A stretch of DNA of 64,000 bases from JBDHWI01 sp964590135 (GCA_964590135.1 CAZPVX010000021.1:1-64000); one strand, 5' to 3'. Shown: positions 7,161-16,590, numbered from the stretch's first letter. The notes: generated from the sequence alone by a model not told the origin. Translations and numbers: made by a program.

Positions 7161-9392
7161 TCAGTTGGCATGCAGATCCACTGATGCAAATTTCTGGTGG
7201 GAAGGCTCGATTGGCAATGCAGTATTTGCGGAGAAACTGCCGATCATGTTCGCCAGTATCACTCCCAGCTCATGGCGTGAAAAAGGTTTTTCGCGAGCGC
7301 AGGTGATGATGTCGTGCTGTGTTGCGCCTTGTTCTGATTGCAGCTCTCGCGCAGTCACGGCAATGATGTTGATTCCATCTCCAATTTCTGCATGAATGCG
7401 TTCTGCGAGGTCAAAACCGTCGATATCGGGCAGGTTGAGATCAAGCAGAATGACATCGGGCCGAACTTGCTTTGTCAAGCGCAATGCCGTTTCACCATCG
7501 CCGGCTTCGTCATCATCGACGATGAGCATCTGTTGAATGCGCTTTTGCCCTGGTTTGAGCTTTGCCAGTGCATCGGCCAGCCTGCGTCGCGAGATAGGCT
7601 TGACCAGGTAATTGCTTAAGTAGCGCGGCGTGGATGTCTGAAATAAACCAGGCAGGCTGCATGTGACGAGGGGTATGCCGGTGATTTGCGGGAGCGAGGA
7701 CAAGGTGATGCTTTGCGCGCCGTTGCGCTCACCGGTGATGCGCAGAATTGCAGAGGGGTGGGCGTTGGCCGCAATACTCAGCCATGTTTGCTCGGCGCAA
7801 TCTGCCGGCAGCCAGGTCACATCGAATGAACTCAATTCGGCTGTAAGCAGGCGTTTAATTTTCGGATCATCGCCAAGAACAAGCAGAGTGCGCTGCGCAT
7901 GCGCGCGTTGCTCCAACCCGGACCAGAATGCATGATCTTGATTTGCCACAGGAGCAAGCCCGTGGACAGCGTCTGCAGGCGTCAGGGGCAGGCTGATAAA
8001 GAAGGTGGTGCCAGCACCCGGCTCGCTTTCAACCCAGATTCGCCCGCTGTGCAATTCAATCAACTGCTTGCTGATGAACAACCCGAGACCAGCGCCTCTT
8101 TTCCAGCGATATATATTTTCAAGCTGGCCATACTCCTCAAAAATCTTCGGCAAATCGGCTGCGTCGATGCCAATGCCTGTGTCGGTGACGGAGATGATGA
8201 TGCTGGATTCTGCGAGGTTGACGTGCGGTGCTTGATCACGATAGGCGCGGATCGTTACGCCCCCGTCATGTGTAAATCGAACAGCATTCGTGAGCAGGTT
8301 AAGCAGCACCTGGCGAATGCGGGTTTGATCCAGAAAAATGGCGGGCAGCGCCGGCTCCACATCCATTTTGAGATACAGATGCCGGGCTTCGAACAGTGTC
8401 TGCGTGATTTCACATGATTCAGCGATCACAGCCTCGACTTGCGTGGGTGCTTTGACCAGTGACAGGCGATAAGCGTCAATACGCGCCATGTCAAGCACAT
8501 CATCGATCAACTGGGAAAGATGCTGGCTGCTCTGATAAATCTGCTGAATATGATGCCTGAGTCGCGGGTCCCACGATTGTGCGCCATACACTTCGGGCGA
8601 GTTGACCATCATGTCGCTGAAGCCCAGAATCATGTTGATGGGGCTGCGCAATTCGTGGCTGACTGAGTTGGCAAACTGTATTTTCAGCGCGGTTGCTTCT
8701 TGCGCTTCCTTGCGCGCAAGGATAAGCATTCGGTTCATGCGTTCCAACCGTAGATACGCGCTATCAATCTCCTTGTTCAACCGCATCAATTCGGCCCGAT
8801 GGTCTTGCGCCTTGCGTGCAGCCAGCATGGATTGCTGCGTGCTATGCCATTCCCATTGCATCACGATGTAAAGCTGATGTGTGCCCAGCCATGCAGCAGC
8901 GCTGACAAGCAGTGTGATCAGCGCCGGCCCGATCACGTCTGCCGGCGCAAATACATCTGCGAGAAAAAAACCTAATCCGATGACACAGGCAAGATTGAGC
9001 GAGATCAGAATGGCTGCGCCGCGCTCTGAATGCAGCAGTGCCGCGTTGACGCCGATCACTGCGAAGAAATACAGCACCAAATCGTGCGGGAAGAGCAGCC
9101 CCTCGACCGTGTTGGCTCCGATCAATGTGATGATAATCACCCAGCTTGCCATGCGCACATGATGCTTCATCAGCATGGATGTGAAGAATAATCCTGCAGC
9201 CAACACTACAGCAACTTGCCAGGTATGAAAGAGGCCTGGCGCGTCGCGCCAGGCAGCTGCGCGCATGGTGGCAAGTGTAAGAATTGCCACTACGCCCCAA
9301 AGGAGAACACGCATGTAATTGCGCCGAAGCTCATATGTTTGGTGAGAGAAAAGGTCAGTCGGTGAAAAATCGGTTTGATATAGGGACGCCAT
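7161..9392 (-). CDS. Hybrid membrane sensor histidine kinase with two C-terminal receiver-like domains
   Basis: 743 residues. An N-terminal membrane region (about 28-185, roughly six spans) is followed by a coiled coil (about 190-235), a HisKA domain with H246 in SVSHELRSP, and an HATPase with N369, G1 box DTGIGI (404-409) and G2 box GAGLGL (433-438). Residues 501-610 form a first receiver-like domain that keeps D508/D509 and K598 but has no phosphoacceptor Asp. Residues 622-717 form a second receiver with D626-D628, D651 and K702. It is only about 95 residues long because the helix-1/strand-2 segment after VDDD is missing. It should autophosphorylate at H246; phosphotransfer to its own receivers is doubtful. 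Confidence 0.9.
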   Translation of the reverse strand: MASLYQTDFSPTDLFSHQTYELRRNYMRVLLWGVVAILTLATMRAAAWRDAPGLFHTWQVAVVLAAGLFFTSMLMKHHVRMASWVIIITLIGANTVEGLLFPHDLVLYFFAVIGVNAALLHSERGAAILISLNLACVIGLGFFLADVFAPADVIGPALITLLVSAAAWLGTHQLYIVMQWEWHSTQQSMLAARKAQDHRAELMRLNKEIDSAYLRLERMNRMLILARKEAQEATALKIQFANSVSHELRSPINMILGFSDMMVNSPEVYGAQSWDPRLRHHIQQIYQSSQHLSQLIDDVLDMARIDAYRLSLVKAPTQVEAVIAESCEITQTLFEARHLYLKMDVEPALPAIFLDQTRIRQVLLNLLTNAVRFTHDGGVTIRAYRDQAPHVNLAESSIIISVTDTGIGIDAADLPKIFEEYGQLENIYRWKRGAGLGLFISKQLIELHSGRIWVESEPGAGTTFFISLPLTPADAVHGLAPVANQDHAFWSGLEQRAHAQRTLLVLGDDPKIKRLLTAELSSFDVTWLPADCAEQTWLSIAANAHPSAILRITGERNGAQSITLSSLPQITGIPLVTCSLPGLFQTSTPRYLSNYLVKPISRRRLADALAKLKPGQKRIQQMLIVDDDEAGDGETALRLTKQVRPDVILLDLNLPDIDGFDLAERIHAEIGDGINIIAVTARELQSEQGATQHDIITCAREKPFSRHELGVILANMIGSFSANTALPIEPSHQKFASVDLHAN

Positions 9393-9448
9393 TCGCCGTC
9401 ACTCCTGATGCCGGTTTCGGCTCGTTACAATTTTTGGAATGTCGCGTT

Positions 9449-9512
9449 TTTTCTGGCCGGCACAACGTGCATTGTGACTGTACGTTTGTAGGGATGACCG
9501 TTTTCTGGCCGG
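9449..9512. repeat. Direct repeat TTTTCTGGCCGG, copies 52 bp apart
   Basis: TTTTCTGGCCGG occurs at 9449-9460 and 9501-9512, each followed by ACAA or CACAA. The 52-bp offset is close to five helical turns, so both copies would face the same side of the DNA. They could be operators for the divergent kinase or transport genes, but the regulator is unknown. Confidence 0.4.
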
Positions 9513-9652
9513 ACAATGACCGTCTGCTCAAGACCACATAGATTAGCATCTCTGCACGTTCCTATCATCTTCCATCACCCGATGCCGCACATTCTGTCTT
9601 GAGATTGCATTGCTGTGGAACGCGCGCTTGATTGTGTGACAAAGCCTGCTTG

Positions 9653-9684
9653 AGGAGGTGATCTTGCTCAATAGATATCTTTGA
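9653..9684 (+). promoter_or_regulatory. Perfect extended Shine-Dalgarno with six-codon mini-ORF
   Basis: AGGAGGTGATC (9653-9663) matches the complement of the usual 16S rRNA 3' end over 11 bases. It is directly followed by TTG at 9664 and a six-codon frame encoding M-L-N-R-Y-L, then TGA (9682-9684). It lies 75 bp before the binding-protein ATG and could be a leader peptide or ribosome standby site. Confidence 0.35.
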
Positions 9685-9758
9685 ACGGCTCGCCCCGTTG
9701 GTTGTATCCAATTTTACGTTCCCATCCACCCAAGCTCTTTTTGAGCAGGAGAACAAGA

Positions 9759-11489
9759 ATGATTGCGAAAACCAAAATGAGCGGCGGCTTTAAGAGCGCC
9801 GTTGCCCTGGCCGTGATTTCCATCGTGATGACAGCGTGTGCCGGCGCGCCTGTAGCGCCTGCCGCGACTGCTGCGCCGGCGGCCACGGAAGCTGCGGCCA
9901 CAACCGCGCCCGAAGCCACTGCTGCACCCACCGAAGCGCAAGCCACGCAAGCCCCAGAGGCCACCCAAGCGCCGGCAGCAACTGAAACCACTGAACAACC
10001 AACTGCTGGCGAAACGAAGAAGTACTCCGGCCAATTGGTCATCTCTACAGGCGGCTCTGACCCAGACGACCCGCGCATCAAGTCCCTATTTGAGGCCTAT
10101 AACAAACTACAGCCGGATGTAAAGCTGATCTATGAAGGCGCGCCACAAGGCACAGACTACCCCACTTGGCTTGGCACACAACTCGCAGCCGGCGATGTGC
10201 GACCCGACATCGTGGCCGGCAACTACCAGCCCACCTATGGCAAGTATGTCAACCTGGACAAGTACCGCTTCGATGTAAACCCTTACACAGGTCGCACCTG
10301 GGACGAGGATTTGGACTGGAACTTCTTCGTTGCGCGCGATGCAAAAGGGCAGCGATATATGGTGCCTACCGAAGCCGTGCACATCATGTGGTTCTACAAC
10401 AAGGATCTGTTTGCCAAGGCCGGTGCTACTGTGCCCACCACATGGGATGAGCTCGCCGATGCCTGCGACAAATTGCTGGCTGCCGGCATCACTCCCATCT
10501 CGACGAACTTCGTCTGGAAACTGCCGCAGTGGGTCATTCAGATCTACATGAACCAATACTTCCCCGAATGGGTGGAGGAAGTCCGCGCACAGCCTGGTGA
10601 CTACGATTACGATCCTGAACTTGACGGCAAGTTCAAATACGATCCCAAAGACCTGTTTGTTGACGGCAAGTTCAACATGAACCCGGTGCGTCGGTTTGCT
10701 GCCATCAAAGATGGGCGCATCAAGTTTGACTCGCCGGAAATGGTTGAGCTAGTCACGAACATGAAGAAGGTTTTCCCGCGTTGTGCGTCAAAGAGCTTGT
10801 TCGTCGATACAACCGACTATTCGGAATTTCTCCAGCAGGAGGTGGCGATGATCATCGATGGCACGTGGTCATTGCCGGGCCTAAACACCGACATGGAGAA
10901 CCTGAACAAGCTCGATGAAAAACGTCTGAAAGATCTGAAGATCACTGACGCCTCAAAGCTTAGGCCCTTCGAATGGGGCACCTTCGAGAATCCACCGATG
11001 GTTGGCGGCCTGGTGAAACAAGATGTGCGCAGCGTGGAATCTGCTTCTGGTGTCTACGGCAGCATCATTGACAAGAATGCTGAGCAAACAGAGTTGGCGC
11101 TGGATTTCCTCCGCTTCTGGTTCAGCAAACCCGGGTATCAGGCTTATGTCGATGGCGGCGTGAATTCACCGCGCGGCTATAACATGGCCGGCCCAATCAT
11201 GGTGCGAGACGTGGTGCTGCCCGAGAAACTGCAGAACATGGTCGGCTTAATCCGAATGATGGGCAACGCAGAAAACGGGCGTTACTTCCCGTGGGACTTC
11301 GGCGGTGTGGACGATTTGCAAAAGCAGGCGCGCGACCTATACAAGCAGGCGCTTGAAGGCAAGATCACGCCACAAGAATTTGTTGCCGCGTTGCAAAGGC
11401 TTTGGGATGACAACTGGGGCACGATTCTGCCCAAAGCCGGCTTGACTGAGGAAAACCTCAAGAATCCCGCATTGCAGCCTGGTTCGTGA
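9759..11489 (+). CDS. Sugar ABC transporter substrate-binding lipoprotein
   Basis: 576 residues of the extracellular solute-binding family 1 (COG1653). A signal sequence ends in the lipobox MTAC with C27 as the lipidated cysteine, followed by an Ala/Thr/Glu/Pro-rich linker to about residue 85 that tethers the domain to the membrane. The binding domain starts at KYSGQLVISTGGSDPDD. The start at 9759 is supported by AGGAG at 9747-9751 with 7-nt spacing; a TTG at 9681 in frame is too far from any ribosome site and would spoil the signal peptide. It is the first gene of the transport operon and is followed by a strong hairpin. The likely ligand is an oligosaccharide, inferred from neighbouring glycosidases. 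Confidence 0.93.
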   Translation: MIAKTKMSGGFKSAVALAVISIVMTACAGAPVAPAATAAPAATEAAATTAPEATAAPTEAQATQAPEATQAPAATETTEQPTAGETKKYSGQLVISTGGSDPDDPRIKSLFEAYNKLQPDVKLIYEGAPQGTDYPTWLGTQLAAGDVRPDIVAGNYQPTYGKYVNLDKYRFDVNPYTGRTWDEDLDWNFFVARDAKGQRYMVPTEAVHIMWFYNKDLFAKAGATVPTTWDELADACDKLLAAGITPISTNFVWKLPQWVIQIYMNQYFPEWVEEVRAQPGDYDYDPELDGKFKYDPKDLFVDGKFNMNPVRRFAAIKDGRIKFDSPEMVELVTNMKKVFPRCASKSLFVDTTDYSEFLQQEVAMIIDGTWSLPGLNTDMENLNKLDEKRLKDLKITDASKLRPFEWGTFENPPMVGGLVKQDVRSVESASGVYGSIIDKNAEQTELALDFLRFWFSKPGYQAYVDGGVNSPRGYNMAGPIMVRDVVLPEKLQNMVGLIRMMGNAENGRYFPWDFGGVDDLQKQARDLYKQALEGKITPQEFVAALQRLWDDNWGTILPKAGLTEENLKNPALQPGS

Positions 11490-11505
11490 CCCTCTCTTTC
11501 TCCTT

Positions 11506-11545
11506 GTCGAGTCTGGCATGCTAGTAAAGGCATGCCAGACTCGAC
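11506..11545 (+). terminator. Perfect 16-bp hairpin after the binding-protein gene
   Basis: GTCGAGTCTGGCATGC (11506-11521) and its exact complement (11530-11545) enclose an 8-nt loop. No T-run follows. In sugar ABC operons a hairpin between the binding-protein gene and the permease genes commonly stabilises the upstream mRNA and lowers downstream expression; that role is inferred here. Confidence 0.6.
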
Positions 11546-11663
11546 GCTTGCATGCGTCAGAATAGCGGTGCAAAGGCAAGGTTATTCATTGCAAATTCAG
11601 AATGCTGCGCAAGGCGGTCGGATATGATCGCGCCGTCGGCAAAATAGCCCATATCCCCAACAC

Positions 11664-13661
11664 ATGTCCACGACAGTGATGTCACAGTCCACCAAAACGC
11701 CGGCTCGCCCCATCAGCAAAACAGTGCTGGTGGTGGCGGTTATTCTGCTTGTGCTGGTGAATGCTGGCTATGTTCTTTTTCTTCGCCCGGCGGGCAGCAG
11801 CGTTGAGATTATCAACACATTGTCAGACGTCTCTGTGCTGCAAGCAGCATCGCTTTCAAATGGCGATGTCGCGATCATTACGCAGGACAAACAATTGATC
11901 TTGGCCAATGGCGCCACCATTCGCTTAAAGAAACCGCTCGAACAGATCGTGACACAACTCGCTGTCAGCCCGGATGGTGAAAGGGTGGTGGGTGGCAGCA
12001 ACGATCGCAAGGTGCTGATCTGGGACAACCAACTCAATGATGCCGGCAGCTTCGACATCAGCGGTCGCGTGACCGGCTTGGATGTCAAGGCAGATGGCAA
12101 CATTGTTGCCAGCAGCAGCATCGGCTTGTATACCGGTCGCTCCACCATTGGCCTGTATGACTCTGCCGGCAACCCCATCTCATCAAAGCGTGTGGGCATC
12201 GACGTCACTGCGCTGCGCGCCGATGACACTGCCGATCGGGTGTACTACACCGACGTGCAGGGAAATATCACTGCGCTCGATGCGCAGTGGAAACAGTTGT
12301 GGCGAAAAAAGCTGCAACAACCGGCTGTCGAACTGGAACTCACATCAAAAGGACAGTTGCTCACAGGTGATGAGCGCGGCGCTGTCACGTTGTTCGATGC
12401 AGATGGCGCCTCGGTATGGTCAAAGAAATTGTCTGAATACAAGATTCGCATGGTGCACGATGACCCTGCATCGGGGTTGATCCTTGCGGGCGACAGCGAT
12501 GGCAGTTTGTATGCTTTGCGCAGCGAAACAGGCGAGTCGATCTACAAGATCGTGCTGAGCGATGGCGCAGCGCGCAGCTTCCTGCAACCTTCAGCGTCAT
12601 CACTGTCGGTCATGGGAGAGCGCGGCACAACGACACAGATCAACCTTGCGGTCGCGCTCGGTGCACAACGGCAAGGCGTGATCGATTCGCTCATACTGCT
12701 TGTAAATGCAGTGCTCGGTCTCACCGCGGCAGGCGCGCTGATTGCAACCGTGCCGCGGTTGCGCGCGCCGGCGGTGGTGACCATCAAGCGCATCAACCAG
12801 TCCTGGACAGCGTACCTGCTCATTCTGCCGGCAATGCTGCTGATTGCAGTGTTCGCGTATTACCCAACGCTAATGGGTTTGTATTTCTCATTCACCAATT
12901 TCAATTTGAGTGAGCCGATCAAGTTCACCGGGCTGGCAAATTTTGAGCGGTTGATGAATGACCGCTTCTTCTGGGTGGGCATGGGCAATATGGTGCTGCT
13001 GCTCATCACCGGTTTGATCAAAGCCATCACTGTGCCACTGCTGGTGGCCGAGCTTGTGTTCTGGTTGCACAGCGCGCGGATGCGCTATGTCATGCGCACG
13101 GCATTCATCATCCCCAGCATCGTGCCGGGCGTGGTGAGTGTGCTGCTGTGGAAGCAAATCTATCAGCCGAATTACGGTTTGCTCAACGAGATTCTCAAAG
13201 CGGTTGGGTTGCCCCAATTTCAACGCGCCTGGTTGGCGGATGAGCAAACAGCAATCTGGGCCATCATTTTTGCCGGCCTTCCCTGGGTCGGAACATTCGG
13301 CTTCTTGATCTTGTTTGGCGGCCTGCTCAATATCAACCGTGAGCTGTTTGATGCTGCGCAAATGGATGGCGCCAATGCGTGGGAGCGATTCGCCCACATC
13401 GATTTGCCGCTGCTGCGGCCTCAGATACGTTTGTTGCTGTTCTTTGCCTTTCTTGGCGCGGCGCAGGAGTATGGCGGCATCTGGATCATGACGCGCGGCG
13501 GCCCTGGCACGGCAACCTATGTGCCAGGCTTGCAAATGTTCTTGTCCATCTCGGCGGGTGAATTTGGCTATGCCTCCGCCATCGGTCTGGTGCTGGCGGC
13601 TATCGTGGCTGTCGTCACTGTCACGCGCTTTCGCTTCAACCAGACACCGGATATGGCTTGA
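11664..13661 (+). CDS. MalF-type sugar ABC permease fused to an N-terminal seven-repeat beta-propeller
   Basis: 665 residues. A signal-anchor span (about 18-40) leads into an extracytoplasmic region (about 45-335) with seven WD40/PQQ-like repeats, seen in strings such as VSPDGERVVGGSNDRKVLIW, KGQLLTGDERGAVTLFDADG and SGLILAGDSDGSLYALRSETG. A second span (about 340-365) returns to the membrane, and a complete binding-protein-dependent permease follows (about 378-665). Its EAA loop is ELFDAAQMDGANAWERFAHI from residue 560. Typical MalF/UgpA permeases are near 300 residues, so the propeller is an extra domain. It probably sits where the binding protein docks. It pairs with the MalG-type protein at 13678. 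Confidence 0.92.
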   Translation: MSTTVMSQSTKTPARPISKTVLVVAVILLVLVNAGYVLFLRPAGSSVEIINTLSDVSVLQAASLSNGDVAIITQDKQLILANGATIRLKKPLEQIVTQLAVSPDGERVVGGSNDRKVLIWDNQLNDAGSFDISGRVTGLDVKADGNIVASSSIGLYTGRSTIGLYDSAGNPISSKRVGIDVTALRADDTADRVYYTDVQGNITALDAQWKQLWRKKLQQPAVELELTSKGQLLTGDERGAVTLFDADGASVWSKKLSEYKIRMVHDDPASGLILAGDSDGSLYALRSETGESIYKIVLSDGAARSFLQPSASSLSVMGERGTTTQINLAVALGAQRQGVIDSLILLVNAVLGLTAAGALIATVPRLRAPAVVTIKRINQSWTAYLLILPAMLLIAVFAYYPTLMGLYFSFTNFNLSEPIKFTGLANFERLMNDRFFWVGMGNMVLLLITGLIKAITVPLLVAELVFWLHSARMRYVMRTAFIIPSIVPGVVSVLLWKQIYQPNYGLLNEILKAVGLPQFQRAWLADEQTAIWAIIFAGLPWVGTFGFLILFGGLLNINRELFDAAQMDGANAWERFAHIDLPLLRPQIRLLLFFAFLGAAQEYGGIWIMTRGGPGTATYVPGLQMFLSISAGEFGYASAIGLVLAAIVAVVTVTRFRFNQTPDMA

Positions 13662-13677
13662 TCACTGGAGAGCAGCA

Positions 13678-14523
13678 ATGACCATGACTCGCAAGCTTGT
13701 CCTTACCAACGCCATCAGCATTCTGGCGCTGCTCTTGCTGTTGTTTCTTTCATTTATTCCTGTTTTCATGATGTTGACGATGTCGTTGAAAGACTCGCTC
13801 ACCATCTTTGGCGACTTCTGGGCCCCGCCGATCCCGCCGGTGTGGTCAAACTATTCAGTCGCAATGCTCAAGCTGTTGCCGGCGACGCTTCGCACGTTAT
13901 ATGTGGCGATTGTTTCCGTGATCGGCATCACCCTGTTTTCGTGCATGGCGGCCTATGCATTTGCGCGGCTCAAATTCTTTGGCAAGGAAGCGCTGTTCTT
14001 CCTGGTCGTGTTCATCTTTCTGGTGCCAGGCGTGCTTACCTTAACCCCAAGCTTCATTCTGGCCAACCAACTGGCTTTGCGCAACAAGCTTGAAGGTTTG
14101 GTCATCTTCTATGTTGCCGGCGGCCAAGTGTTCTCGATCTTCCTGCTGCGGGCATTCTTTCAATCGCAACCCGAGGAGATTTTTGAGGCGGCGCGCATGG
14201 ATGGCGCAAGCGAGCTGCGCATGCTCTGGAGCATCGCTGTGCCGCTTGCACGCCCTATTCTCATTACGCTTGGCATCCTGAACTTCCTCGCCATCTACAA
14301 CGACTTTTTGTGGCCGCTGCTCATGCTGCCATCGACTGAGCTGCACACATTGACCATTGCGCTGCAGGCATTCAACCCGCCCAATGAGCGGCTGCCTGGC
14401 CGGCCTGAACTCGGCATCATCACTGCTGCCTACGTGTTTGCCTCCATCCCGATTTTGCTTGTGTTCACCTTTGGCATGCGCTATTACATCGAAGGACTGA
14501 CCTCCGGAGCAATCAAATCATGA
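13678..14523 (+). CDS. MalG/UgpE-type sugar ABC permease
   Basis: A 281-residue inner-membrane permease of the carbohydrate CUT1 class. There are six predicted spans, and the EAA loop EIFEAARMDGASELRMLWSI is at about 166-190. The ATG at 13678 has GGAG at 13667-13670 with 7-nt spacing and lies 16 bp after the fused permease, so the two subunits are probably co-translated. The end overlaps the next gene by ATGA. The cognate ATPase (MsmX/UgpC type) is not in this window, which is common for CUT1 systems that share one ATPase. Confidence 0.95.
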   Translation: MTMTRKLVLTNAISILALLLLLFLSFIPVFMMLTMSLKDSLTIFGDFWAPPIPPVWSNYSVAMLKLLPATLRTLYVAIVSVIGITLFSCMAAYAFARLKFFGKEALFFLVVFIFLVPGVLTLTPSFILANQLALRNKLEGLVIFYVAGGQVFSIFLLRAFFQSQPEEIFEAARMDGASELRMLWSIAVPLARPILITLGILNFLAIYNDFLWPLLMLPSTELHTLTIALQAFNPPNERLPGRPELGIITAAYVFASIPILLVFTFGMRYYIEGLTSGAIKS

Positions 14524-16565
14524 CGGACTCGACCCGCATTCCCACCTGGCACGACCATGTTTTCTTTGGGCTGCATTTCGACCTTCATCCAAGTGCGACA
14601 GATACATCACTCGGCGCAGACACAACCTACGCGCATATTCGCGCCGAGTTGGAGAAGGTAAAGCCCGACTTTGTGCAGTACGACTGCAAGGGCCACCCTG
14701 GCTACACGGGCTATCCCACGAAAATAGGTGTCACGTCACCCGGCGTGGTGAAAGACGCCCTCAAAATCTGGCGGCGCGTGACGCGCGATATGGGCATCCC
14801 GCTGTCGGTGCATTACTCCGGCGTGTGGGATGGTGTGCAGTGGGAGCGCCATCCAGAATGGGCGCGCCTGCGGTCGGACGGCCGGCGCTTTGGCGAGCCG
14901 GACGGGCCAGAGATGGCGCCCGGCTTTGCGCCTCAGCCGATGGCCGCCGACAGCCTCTACGACGATGTGTTGCTCATCCCGCAATTGAAAGAGGTGATCG
15001 ACCTTCATGACATCGACGGCGTGTGGGTCGATGGCGAGTGCTGGGCCGCAGCGCCAGACTGGAGCGCGCGCACGCGCCAGTTGTTTACCGAGGCGACCGG
15101 CATCGCCGACATCCCCGTGCGGCCAGAAGACGCGCACTGGCATGACTACATGCGCTTCAACCGTGAGCGCTTCGTGGCGCATCTGCGGCGCTATGCCGGC
15201 GCTTTGCACAATTACAAGGCCGGCTTTGCAGTGTGTTCAAACTGGGCCTACACCGTTCGCATGCCGGATGATGTCGATGCGCCGCTCGACTATTTGAGCG
15301 GCGACTTCACGTGGGCATTTGGGCTGCAAAGCGCAGAATTGGAAGCGAAGTTCATGGATAGCCGCGGCCTGCCGTGGGATTTGATGGCGTGGGGCTTTAC
15401 AACCGCCGGCGCGATGCGCGATGCGCAATGGACGGCTAAGACTGCGCCGCATTTGCAAATGGAAGGCGTGACAGTGGCCGCCAACGGCGGCGCATTCTGG
15501 ATCTATGACCAGCCCACGCGCAGCGGCCGGCTGGTGGGCTGGCATATGGACACATTTGCCGAAGTGGCGAAATTCATGCGCGTGCGACAGCACGTTTGCC
15601 AGAATACGACATCCGAGCCGCATGTGGCGCTGTTGCATAGCCAGAGTCATTTTTATGCGAACAACCATCCTGAGAACACCAGTTCGGTATATCACACGGG
15701 CACGCCGGCGGTCACACTCACCGGCGCGCTGCAACTTCTTCTCGACAACGGCTTCCATGCAGATGTGGTGAATGAAAGCACGCTGCTGCGCAACATGTCG
15801 CGCTATCCCGTGATCGCCATCATGGAGCAAACGCATCTGCCAGAGGCATTGCGCGAAGCGGTGCTGGATTGGGTGAAGCAGGGCGGCAAACTGTTGCTGA
15901 CTGGCGCGCATGTCACACAAGATTGGGGCAAGGCGACGGGCGTCAAGCTGGCTGGCGATCCAATCGAAGGCGCAGCCTATGTGCCGGCAACACACCCTGG
16001 CGCAGGGGAGGGTATTCAGGGCAGTGTTCCCATGTTTGGCCGATGGCAGCCGGTGCGTTGCACGCGCGCCACGATATTGTCCCCGCTGCTCAAAACGCCC
16101 GAGTTGCGCAGCGCCCTGCGTGCGCCGGCGGCCACGCTGTCCGCGTATGGCAAGGGCGCGATTGCAGTGGTGCATGGCCCGCTGGCAACAGCATATGGCG
16201 GCTATCAATACCCAGGCACGCGCGTATTTGCCGGCGAGGTGTTGCGCGCGCTCGCGCCGGAGATGCCGGTGGAGATCGACGCACCCGCGTTCGTGCACCT
16301 GACTGTCCGGCGAACAAAAGACGGCGCGCGCATCATTCATCTGGTCAACACCGCCTCGGAAAATCCGCTCTCGCCAGTTCAGCCGCTGATTGAAAGCGTG
16401 GCCGAGACCGGGCCGATCACAGTGCATGTGCAACAGCCGCGCCGGCCAAAGTCAGTGACGCTTGAGCCGGGCGGCCGCAAAGCAAATGCGACATGGCGGG
16501 CTGGAAAGCTCGCCGTGAAAATCGACGCGCTGCACATACACAATGCCATAGTCGTCAATGACTGA
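14520..16565 (+). CDS. Alpha-L-fucosidase-like (GH29-like) glycoside hydrolase
   Basis: 681 residues with no signal peptide, so probably cytoplasmic. The N-terminal 360 residues look like a TIM barrel, with HFDLHPSATDTSLG, VQYDCKGHPGYTGYPTKIG and IDGVWVDGECW (D171 is the candidate catalytic nucleophile). A middle region (about 365-580) resembles the glutamine-amidotransferase-like domain seen in GH42-type enzymes (VALLHSQSHFY, YPVIAIMEQTHLPEALREA), and the rest is a beta-rich tail. This architecture is often annotated as alpha-L-fucosidase, but the exact family is not certain. Its ATG overlaps the permease stop (ATGA), tying it to the transporter operon. It would hydrolyse the imported sugar. 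Confidence 0.72.
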   Translation: MTDSTRIPTWHDHVFFGLHFDLHPSATDTSLGADTTYAHIRAELEKVKPDFVQYDCKGHPGYTGYPTKIGVTSPGVVKDALKIWRRVTRDMGIPLSVHYSGVWDGVQWERHPEWARLRSDGRRFGEPDGPEMAPGFAPQPMAADSLYDDVLLIPQLKEVIDLHDIDGVWVDGECWAAAPDWSARTRQLFTEATGIADIPVRPEDAHWHDYMRFNRERFVAHLRRYAGALHNYKAGFAVCSNWAYTVRMPDDVDAPLDYLSGDFTWAFGLQSAELEAKFMDSRGLPWDLMAWGFTTAGAMRDAQWTAKTAPHLQMEGVTVAANGGAFWIYDQPTRSGRLVGWHMDTFAEVAKFMRVRQHVCQNTTSEPHVALLHSQSHFYANNHPENTSSVYHTGTPAVTLTGALQLLLDNGFHADVVNESTLLRNMSRYPVIAIMEQTHLPEALREAVLDWVKQGGKLLLTGAHVTQDWGKATGVKLAGDPIEGAAYVPATHPGAGEGIQGSVPMFGRWQPVRCTRATILSPLLKTPELRSALRAPAATLSAYGKGAIAVVHGPLATAYGGYQYPGTRVFAGEVLRALAPEMPVEIDAPAFVHLTVRRTKDGARIIHLVNTASENPLSPVQPLIESVAETGPITVHVQQPRRPKSVTLEPGGRKANATWRAGKLAVKIDALHIHNAIVVND

Positions 16566-16590
16566 GCATCGTTGAATATTGAGGTAATCC

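Larger units (their letters stand above)
9393..9758. other. 366-bp divergent intergenic region
   Basis: It separates the hybrid kinase (minus) from the sugar-transport operon (plus). It holds a direct repeat TTTTCTGGCCGG at 9449-9460 and 9501-9512, an extended anti-16S match at 9653-9663 followed by a six-codon mini-ORF, and the binding-protein ribosome site. No gene of normal length is supported here. Confidence 0.7.

Noticed and set aside
9681..9758. N-terminal extension of the sugar-binding protein from TTG 9681
   Set aside because: It would add 26 residues before the signal peptide and is 17 nt away from the strong purine-rich site. ATG 9759 has its own AGGAG.
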